Source: JAPEKQ01 sp964597945 (GTDB lineage: Bacteria; Joyebacterota; Joyebacteria; Joyebacterales; Joyebacteraceae). From it: DNA of 7,698 nucleotides. The notes beneath the pieces were generated by a model that saw nothing but the letters and a program-made list of their open reading frames with translations, had not been told where the DNA came from and ran no database searches. Within the stretch, counting starts at the first letter, position 1, and each line of letters starts with the position of its first letter. A program made the translations under genes and the position numbers. Where the stretch lies: NCBI GenBank assembly GCA_964597945.1, contig CAZRAD010000125.1, forward strand, positions 1 to 7,698, written 5' to 3'. This document shows positions 1 through 5,919 of the stretch, piece by piece.

Positions 1-150
1 CTTCTCAGCGGTGAGAAGGGCCCCGGGTACCACAGTGTGGTCTGGGACGGCATGAGCGACGGTGGCGAGCGGGTCGCCAGCGGTGTCTACTTCGCGCGAC
101 TCACCGCCATGGACGAAGAGCATCAGGCGAAGATGGTCCTGCTGAAGTAG
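1..150 (+). CDS. C-terminal end of a secreted/surface protein with a FlgD-Ig-like module (partial, 5' end off window)
   Basis: Frame 1 is open from the first base to a TAG at 148-150 and gives 49 residues. The visible part is the last half of a FlgD-Ig-like (sorting-type) beta-sandwich. It has a VVWDG strand at residues 14-18, then the hallmark SGVYFARL at 27-34, and a final strand QAKMVLLK before the stop. Modules of this type sit at the end of exported enzymes and adhesins in FCB-type bacteria and are thought to help secretion or surface attachment. The end matches that of the downstream M14 peptidase, including an identical 18-base stretch (81-98 and 1727-1744), so both products probably share an export or anchoring route. 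The N-terminal function cannot be seen. The same-strand position 92 nt before the peptidase start allows co-transcription. Confidence 0.85.
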   Translation, partial: LLSGEKGPGYHSVVWDGMSDGGERVASGVYFARLTAMDEEHQAKMVLLK

Positions 151-184
151 CGGATGTGGATCGAACTGACTGGTGAGAGGACTC

Positions 185-198
185 GGGCGGTGACGCCC
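185..198 (+). other. GC hairpin with GTGA tetraloop after the first stop codon
   Basis: GGGCG (185-189) pairs with CGCCC (194-198) around a GTGA loop, which is of the GNRA class. It starts 35 nt after the stop codon at 148-150. There is no T-tract, so it is not a classical intrinsic terminator. It could be a transcript 3'-end stabiliser or chance structure in GC-rich DNA. Confidence 0.25.
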
Positions 199-242
199 AG
201 CGGTTGAGGGTGCGTCCCCGCCGCCAGAGATACGGAGGGTTC

Positions 243-1796
243 ATGAGGTTCAAACGAGGTTTGCTCATGGCCGCGCTTGCGGCGGCGCTCGTTGCGGTGC
301 TGGTCGCTCCGGCGTCCGCGCTCCACGAGCGCTACCATACGCACGCTGAGATCCGCTCGGAGCTCAAGGCGGTGGCGGCGGCCTACCCGGCGATAGCGCA
401 GCTCGACACGCTTGGGTACTCGACGACGAACGGCTATGCGATCTGGGGTCTCAAGATCTCCGACAACGTTGCCGTGGACGAGGACGAGCCGGTGGTGTTC
501 TATAACGGTATCCACCACGCCGAGGAGATCATGGGCGGCGAGGTCATCATGTGGATGATCGACGAACTCACGACCAACTACGGCGTCGTCGATTCGATCA
601 CGCAGTGGGTGGATGACATCGAGATCTGGTTCGTCCCGATGCTCAATCCCGACGGACACGAGATCGTCGCGACGGGCATCGACACGACGTGGCGGAAGAA
701 CACCAGGGATAACAACGGCAACGGCGTGTTCGATCTCGACGTTGACGGCGTCGATCCGAACTACAACTACGACTTCAACTGGGCCCAGGGTGGGGCGGGG
801 GAGTGGGAGTCGTCATTCTACCGCGGCACGGCTCCGTTCTCCGAGAACGAGACGCAGATCATCCGCGATCTGTGCGTGGACATCATGCCGATCTTCTCGA
901 TGAACTACCACAGTCCGCTCGTCTCGATGGGTGATCTGATCTACTACACCTGGTACTGGCCGCAGATCGGGTTCTGTCCGGACTACGATGTCATCAGCGA
1001 CGTGGCAGGAACGACGGCCGCGAAAACGACCAAGCTCGATGACACCTCGTACTACGCCGTGTACGGGTACTCGACGGCCGGCAAGTGCCGCAACTGGCAG
1101 TACGGCGTGCACGGTATCATCGGGCTTACGATGGAGATCATGAGCCAAATGTGCATCCCGCCAGGGTCGGATGTCGATGAGTATTGTGAGCGTGTCTCTC
1201 TTGGGTCGTACTACCTCCTGGATCGCGTCACAGGTCCCGGGGTCACGGGACACGTGACCGACGGCGAGACGGGTCTTCCGCTCGTCGCCGAGGTCAAGGT
1301 CATCGAGAACAGCTCCCCGGAGATCATGCCGCGGTACTCGGACGCGCTCTACGGCCGGTACTGGCGTATGCTTGTTGATGGGACGTACACCGTCGAGTTC
1401 TCGTGCGACGGCTACGATACCGTGACATTCACCGATGTGATCGTTACGGCCTCGGGACTGACGCCGCTGAGCGCCGTCCTCTGGCCGACCGGGACCGCGG
1501 TTCCCGAAGACGTGGAGACCGGCGCGCGGATCATGAACGCCGCGCCGAATCCGTTTCGCGGGCAGACGACCGTGAGCTTCGCATCCCCCCGCGGTCTTTC
1601 TGCCACCGTTGAGATCTACGCGGCGAGCGGCCGGCTTGTCGACCGCATCGAGGCGGCACCGGATGCGAACGGCCACGGCGCCGTGGTCTGGCACGGAACG
1701 GACGCGACGGGGGCGGATGTCGGTTCCGGTGTCTACTTCGCGCGGCTCGTGACCCCTGTCGGACAGGATCAGGTCAAGGTCGTCTATCTGAAGTAG
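243..1796 (+). CDS. Secreted M14-family zinc carboxypeptidase-like protein with regulatory-like and FlgD-Ig-like domains
   Basis: The 517-residue product is predicted to be an exported zinc metallopeptidase that trims peptides outside the cytoplasm. ATG 243 is chosen because GGAGGG (234-239) lies just upstream and a signal peptide starts here: MRFKR, then a hydrophobic run to about residue 26, ending PASA. A TTG at 204 would add 13 residues in front without benefit. The catalytic domain (about 28-330) carries the zinc ligands H92 and E95 (HAEE), NPDG at 135-138, WRKN at 150-153, the third ligand H223 (NYHS), a tyrosine Y276 and the catalytic glutamate E298 (TMEI). W285-E298 spacing equals W257-E270 of carboxypeptidase A. 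Oddities: the usual N-R pair is N173-Y174, the specificity position holds R283, and an acidic/Asn loop (156-164) is inserted. A carboxypeptidase-regulatory-like domain (about 331-415) follows, then the FlgD-Ig-like module with NPF at 436-438 and SGVYFARL at 495-502. Catalytic class is certain; substrate is unknown. Confidence 0.93.
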   Translation: MRFKRGLLMAALAAALVAVLVAPASALHERYHTHAEIRSELKAVAAAYPAIAQLDTLGYSTTNGYAIWGLKISDNVAVDEDEPVVFYNGIHHAEEIMGGEVIMWMIDELTTNYGVVDSITQWVDDIEIWFVPMLNPDGHEIVATGIDTTWRKNTRDNNGNGVFDLDVDGVDPNYNYDFNWAQGGAGEWESSFYRGTAPFSENETQIIRDLCVDIMPIFSMNYHSPLVSMGDLIYYTWYWPQIGFCPDYDVISDVAGTTAAKTTKLDDTSYYAVYGYSTAGKCRNWQYGVHGIIGLTMEIMSQMCIPPGSDVDEYCERVSLGSYYLLDRVTGPGVTGHVTDGETGLPLVAEVKVIENSSPEIMPRYSDALYGRYWRMLVDGTYTVEFSCDGYDTVTFTDVIVTASGLTPLSAVLWPTGTAVPEDVETGARIMNAAPNPFRGQTTVSFASPRGLSATVEIYAASGRLVDRIEAAPDANGHGAVVWHGTDATGADVGSGVYFARLVTPVGQDQVKVVYLK

Positions 1797-1830
1797 TCGG
1801 TTGCGCTCAAGCGGGGGTGCGCAGTAGGAT

Positions 1831-1844
1831 GCGGGGTGACCCGC
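1831..1844 (+). other. GC hairpin with GTGA tetraloop after the M14 gene
   Basis: GCGGG (1831-1835) pairs with CCCGC (1840-1844) around a GTGA loop. It starts 35 nt after the M14 stop codon, the same distance as the GTGA-loop hairpin after the first gene. No T-tract follows, so its role is uncertain. Confidence 0.25.
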
Positions 1845-1869
1845 TGACCACCATCGAAGAACTGCAACA

Positions 1870-1904
1870 GGGGCGAGCGCGGTCTACCCGTGGCTCGCCC
1901 CTTT
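1870..1904 (+). terminator. Probable rho-independent terminator or leader hairpin between the M14 and TPR-like genes
   Basis: A perfect 9-bp stem, GGGGCGAGC (1870-1878) with GCTCGCCCC (1893-1901), is followed by TTT at 1902-1904. The loop can fold further (CGG 1880-1882 with CCG 1888-1890). The strong GC stem suits an intrinsic terminator for the M14 transcript, though the T-run is short. The hairpin ends only 28 nt before the next start codon and 17 nt before its ribosome binding site. It could therefore instead lie in the leader of the TPR-like gene and act as an attenuator. No convincing promoter fits between the hairpin and that gene. Confidence 0.5.
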
Positions 1905-1929
1905 CATGTCGACCGCACGGAGGGGAGAG

Positions 1930-2397
1930 ATGGACAAGCCTGCATTCGACATTGAGGCGGCGCACAGGCACTTCGCCGCGGCCTGCTTCAACAGCGTCTG
2001 GGAACTCCTCGACAAGGAGGACCGCACGCCGTATGAGGATCAGCAGATGATCGAGCGGTGTCTTGCGTCTATCTGGCACTGGTCCGAACGTCCCGACCGC
2101 ACGCCGACGACCATTTCGATCGGCTACTGGCAGGCCTCGCGCGTCCACGCGGTCATCGGCAACGCCGACGAGGCGCGGCGGTACGGGGAGCTCTGTCTGG
2201 AGGCCAGCCGCGCTCCGGGCGTGGAGTCGTTCGCCCTCGGGTACGCGTTCGAGGCGCTCGCGCGGGCGGAGAAGGTCGCGGGGAACGCGGCAAAGGCCGC
2301 CGAGCACCTGGCGAAGGCTCGCGACACGGCGGAGTGCATCGACGACGAGGAGAGCCGGCAGATGCTCGAGGCGGACCTCGACGAGCTGGGGCGGTAG
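1930..2397 (+). CDS. Small all-helical TPR-like protein of unknown function
   Basis: The product has 155 residues. ATG 1930 is preferred over ATG 1906 because a strong purine-rich site (GGAGGGGAG, 1919-1927) lies just before it and would fall inside the longer reading. There is no signal peptide or membrane segment, so it is likely cytoplasmic. The chain reads as paired amphipathic helices with TPR-like spacing: residues 10-27 (FNSVWELLDKEDRTPYED begins at 20), 35-51 ending SIWHW, 63-77 (GYWQASRVHAVIG), 78-93, 101-117 (FALGYAFEALARAEKVAGN region) and 120-150. The combination of 'W-LLDK-DRTP-ED', an H-W pair, 'W-SRV' and 'F--AYAFEALAR' matches, from memory, a widespread family of about 150-residue uncharacterised bacterial proteins. 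TPR-like folds usually bind proteins; no catalytic motif is visible. It is convergent with addA, with 30 nt between stop codons, so a shared function is not implied. Confidence 0.85.
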   Translation: MDKPAFDIEAAHRHFAAACFNSVWELLDKEDRTPYEDQQMIERCLASIWHWSERPDRTPTTISIGYWQASRVHAVIGNADEARRYGELCLEASRAPGVESFALGYAFEALARAEKVAGNAAKAAEHLAKARDTAECIDDEESRQMLEADLDELGR

Positions 2398-2427
2398 CGG
2401 GATCGCGCGATGATCGGATGTGTCAGG

Positions 2428-5400
2428 TTAGAGCGGCACGTCTGACTCGACGGCCGAGCCGTCGGCGGTTCCTCGGAGGAACAGGAGCACGGCGCGAACC
2501 ACACGGCGTCCGGTAGAACGCCGCACGGCTTCAGCGTAGTCCTTCATCTGCGGCGTGTAGTGCGCCGTGAGGGCCGCCACACCGCCCTCACCCGGGATGT
2601 TGGTCTTGTAGTCCACGATGACGAGACCACCGTCATCTTCGAACAGAAGGTCGATCGTTCCCTCAACAAGCCCGTCGTCGACTCTGGTCACGACGGGTAC
2701 CTCTTTCCAGTGCCTCTCAGCCGATGCGGCACGCCGCATGACGTCGGTCGCGAGCCCGCGCGCGACGAGTCCCGCCGCGGCATCCGCGGCGCCTTCTCCC
2801 AGGCCGACGGCGCTCGCCAGCGCAGCGGCTGAGCGGGCGACAACCTCGTGCGCCGCCGATCGCGCGACCGTGCCGCGCGCCGCCGCGTCACCCGTGCTGG
2901 ACGCATCGAATCCGACGGCGTCGAAGATGTCATGGACGAGCGTGCCGAACGCCGTGCCGCCGAACGCCAGGTCGGGCCGCGCGGGGTCGTCTCGAAGTGA
3001 ACCCGAGAGCGACCGGTCGTAGTCACCGGCAGACGGCCTGGAGATCGCAAGCGGCCTGTGCGCGCTCTCCAGCAGATGGGCCATCTCTATCCGCCAGGCC
3101 TCGCGGGCATCAGCGCCGGCGTTCGATGCGTTCGCGGCCTCCAGAATGTCGGCCGCCCGGAGTCGCCCGGGCGCGCGGTTCGCCTCACCGGGGTCGAGCT
3201 CCTTGCTGCAGAGGCGGGAGACATCCGAGGACCTCGGGCGTCCTCCGTCGGCGTCGGCTCTGTACGATTCGAGCGTCGTGAGCGGGTCGAGCCGGGGAAG
3301 GAGGCCTCGCGCCGAGACCGGTCCATCCGGTTCGACCCACGGGATGACCACGAGGTCTCTCGCGCGTGTCGCGGCGACGTAGAGAAGGCGCGTCACCTCG
3401 GCCTCGCGGCGCCGGTCCTCTATCTTCCTCGCGTCCTCGTATTCGTCCGTCCCGAACGCGCTGTCCTTTGACCCGAACCCGAAGTCCATCCGCTCCCTGA
3501 TGCGATCGACGATGATCTCCTCCTTGCGAGTCGAGTAGCTTGAGAGATCCGCGAGGATCGTGATCGGGAACTCGAGGCCTTTGGCCTTGTGGACCGTCAT
3601 CAGGCGGACGAAGTCGTCGCCCTCCTCCGAGAGCGGCGACTCGGATTCCTCCGGCGCGAGCTGAACCGTCTCGCGGAGCCACCGGACGAACCCGCCGAAC
3701 GAGACGTGCTCCGTTCTCTCAAGCGCGTCTGCAAGCTCGGTGACCTTCATCAGATTCGCGTGCCGCTGTTCGCCCGACGGCTTGAGGAGGAACAGCTCAG
3801 GCGCCTTCGTGTGGTCGAAGAGACGCTCGATCAAGGATGCGATACGATCCGATTCGCGATCGATGTGGAGTTCGCGGAGGATGTCCAGGGAGTCCCGGAC
3901 CACCGGCACGCCGCCGGTGTCGTCGAGATAGGAGAGGGAGCCCGCCTTGAGCCTGTGGATGACGATGTCGTCGTCGGAGATGCCGAAGAACGGAGATCTG
4001 AGCGCGCCCACGACGGCGGCGGCATTGTGTGGATCCTCGATAGACGACAGCACCGTGATGAGTTCGAGAACCTCGCTGCGGATGTAGAACCTCTTCCCGC
4101 CCGCGATCCGGTAGTCGATCTCGTACCGGGCCAGCGCGTCCTCGTAGTCGTCGAGCGATGTCATCGTTCTGAACAGGATGGCGACGTCCTTGAGCTCCGG
4201 AGCACGCCACGCATCGAGCGTCCGATCGAAGATGCGGTAGTCTCCGGATTCACGCATCTCCTTGAGGAATCCCGCGACCGCTCGTGCCTCCAGCGCGCGT
4301 ACCTGTCCGACCTTCGCGTTCTCCGGGAGCTCGCCGGTCAGGTCGAGCAGAACCGTCCCGGCCCCGTAGTCGTCGGGCGGCCGAAAGGCCGTCAGCGCCG
4401 CGTAGTCAGGCTGGTAGCGGCGTTCTCCCTCGGCCGGAGGCTGCATGAGCGGCTCGAAGACCGTGTTGACGCCTTCGATGATGGCCGGGCGCGTCCTGAA
4501 GTTCTCAACAAGCTCGAGCACGCCGCCGGCCTTCCGTATGAGCTCGCGGGCCTTCTCGTAGGTCTCGATGTCCGCCCGCCGGAACCGGTATATGGACTGT
4601 TTTGGGTCGCCGACGACGAAGAGCTTCCCGGGTTCGAGGATGACCTCGTCCCAGACCCTGGCGTTGTCTTCCTCACGCTCGGCGAGGAAGAAGGCGATCT
4701 CGCACTGGAGCGGGTCGGTGTCCTGGAACTCGTCGAGGAGGATGCGGTCGAACGAGCGCTTGAAATGCCGTCGCACGTCCGGCCGGTCGCGGAGCAGGTC
4801 GCGCGCGAGCGTGAGCATGTCCTGGAAGTCGAGCAAGCCGCGAGCGGTCTTCTCTCTCTGGTACGCCTTCACGAACCCGTCGAGCCATTCGACGACCCGG
4901 ACCGCGGCGTTGTGGCGCACCGCCTTCTCGACCGCCTCGATGCTCTCGCGGAGCCCTCTGATGTCCTCGCGGAGCTCTGCCAGCGTATCGCCGGTCCAGT
5001 CGGACTTCCTCCCCGAGTTGAGTGGCGGCGTCTTCACGTGGCTGAGCGCATGCGCGAGCCGCATCTCTTCGGGGAGGTCGGCGAGCGCCCTGATCGCTTC
5101 GGCGAACTCGGCAAGGCGGGGAAGGAGCTTGTCGTCGATCGCGGAGCAGTGGTCGCGGCCCCGCGCCTGAAAGTCGTCGGCGGTGCGCGCGAGTTTGGCG
5201 AGGAGTGCGTCGCCTCCAGTGTCGGCGAGGGCCTCCGGGACGTCGCCGAGCGCATCGCGATGATTGAGGAGCTTGCCGGCGAGTTCTCTGATCTGCCGGA
5301 GACGGAACCCGAGCGCGTGGGCCTCGGCCACCGCGGGTGGAAGCTCCTTCGCGAGCTGCCCGCGGATCCACTCGTCCCAGACGGTCTCTTCGATGACCGT

Positions 5401-5838
5401 CTGTCGGAGTTTGTCCGCGACCGCGAACCCGGGATCGATGCCCGCTTCGACGGGGCGCTCCCTCAGGAGCGCGCTGCAAAATCCGTGGATCGTGGCGACC
5501 TGCGCGCGATCGAGACACGCGAGCGCCTCGCGCATGCGCTCTGCACGACCGCGGTCGTGCGGGTCTCGGCCGTCCTCGTCTCGCGTGTCGACGAACGCCT
5601 TCTCAAGCCCGGCGCGGAGACGGAGTCGGAGTTCGCCGGCCGCCTTCTCGGTGAACGTGATGGCGACGATGCGCTCGAGCTTGACGCCCGAGGCGACAAG
5701 CGCGACGAGACGGTCAACGAGCACGGTCGTCTTGCCCGTCCCGGCGCCGGCTTCGACGAGGTAGGTTCCGCCGAGGCCACCGTCTCTGCCCGCCGCGAGC
5801 GCGCGGTCGCGCGCGTCTGTTGTCGGTCTGTCGCTCAT
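2428..5838 (-). CDS. addA: AddA: UvrD-type helicase with C-terminal RecB-family nuclease, subunit of AddAB
   Basis: AddA is the motor and one of two nucleases of the AddAB complex, which unwinds and trims DNA from double-strand ends for RecA loading. From ATG 5838 the product has 1136 residues, normal for the family. Helicase motifs run in order: Walker A AGAGTGKTT (30-38), Ia TFTEKAA (61-67), TIHGFC (116-121), II LLDEFQDTD (367-375), III VVGDPKQSIYRFR (408-420), IV ENFRTR (445-450), V VRLMTVHKAKGLEFP (744-758) and VI RLLYVAATRAR (817-827). The nuclease domain has GTLVHD (965-970, H969), E1059 and D1063 (EGTID), DYK (D1076, K1078) and Y1094-Q1097, so it looks active. The open frame extends 25 codons upstream to TTG 5913, but that codon has no ribosome binding site and the extra residues are not family-like. 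A weak GGGAGAG (5851-5857) precedes the ATG. It lies 81 nt after addB in the same operon. Family identity is very secure. Confidence 0.95.
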   Translation of the reverse strand: MSDRPTTDARDRALAAGRDGGLGGTYLVEAGAGTGKTTVLVDRLVALVASGVKLERIVAITFTEKAAGELRLRLRAGLEKAFVDTRDEDGRDPHDRGRAERMREALACLDRAQVATIHGFCSALLRERPVEAGIDPGFAVADKLRQTVIEETVWDEWIRGQLAKELPPAVAEAHALGFRLRQIRELAGKLLNHRDALGDVPEALADTGGDALLAKLARTADDFQARGRDHCSAIDDKLLPRLAEFAEAIRALADLPEEMRLAHALSHVKTPPLNSGRKSDWTGDTLAELREDIRGLRESIEAVEKAVRHNAAVRVVEWLDGFVKAYQREKTARGLLDFQDMLTLARDLLRDRPDVRRHFKRSFDRILLDEFQDTDPLQCEIAFFLAEREEDNARVWDEVILEPGKLFVVGDPKQSIYRFRRADIETYEKARELIRKAGGVLELVENFRTRPAIIEGVNTVFEPLMQPPAEGERRYQPDYAALTAFRPPDDYGAGTVLLDLTGELPENAKVGQVRALEARAVAGFLKEMRESGDYRIFDRTLDAWRAPELKDVAILFRTMTSLDDYEDALARYEIDYRIAGGKRFYIRSEVLELITVLSSIEDPHNAAAVVGALRSPFFGISDDDIVIHRLKAGSLSYLDDTGGVPVVRDSLDILRELHIDRESDRIASLIERLFDHTKAPELFLLKPSGEQRHANLMKVTELADALERTEHVSFGGFVRWLRETVQLAPEESESPLSEEGDDFVRLMTVHKAKGLEFPITILADLSSYSTRKEEIIVDRIRERMDFGFGSKDSAFGTDEYEDARKIEDRRREAEVTRLLYVAATRARDLVVIPWVEPDGPVSARGLLPRLDPLTTLESYRADADGGRPRSSDVSRLCSKELDPGEANRAPGRLRAADILEAANASNAGADAREAWRIEMAHLLESAHRPLAISRPSAGDYDRSLSGSLRDDPARPDLAFGGTAFGTLVHDIFDAVGFDASSTGDAAARGTVARSAAHEVVARSAAALASAVGLGEGAADAAAGLVARGLATDVMRRAASAERHWKEVPVVTRVDDGLVEGTIDLLFEDDGGLVIVDYKTNIPGEGGVAALTAHYTPQMKDYAEAVRRSTGRRVVRAVLLFLRGTADGSAVESDVPL

Positions 5839-5919
5839 CGTCTGGTACGTCTCTCCCTGTTCAGCCTCAGCGCGGCGTTCATCATTCGCCCCAACCGTTG
5901 CTGCTCGGTCCAAGCGCTG

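Noticed and set aside
813..1694. A 293-codon minus-strand open frame inside the M14 gene, and a similar one at 123-659
   Set aside because: Both are antisense to a gene with clear catalytic motifs, are rich in R, D, V and H, and contain no domain signature. They are mirror effects of codon bias.
1829..2050. A short plus-strand open frame starting ATG at 1829 that runs into the TPR-like gene, considered as a leader peptide
   Set aside because: It lacks a convincing ribosome binding site, crosses the hairpin at 1870-1901, and becomes low-complexity R/S/T-rich once it overlaps the TPR-like gene.
2402..2411. Perfect palindrome ATCGCGCGAT between the convergent stop codons, considered as a bidirectional terminator
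   Set aside because: The stem would be too short with no usable loop, and there is no T-tract on either strand. It is expected by chance in GC-rich DNA.
5836..5913. A longer AddA starting at TTG 5913, six nt after the addB stop
   Set aside because: No ribosome binding site precedes the TTG, and the extra 25 residues show no family similarity. The ATG at 5838 gives the usual short lead before Walker A. A TTG start is still possible.
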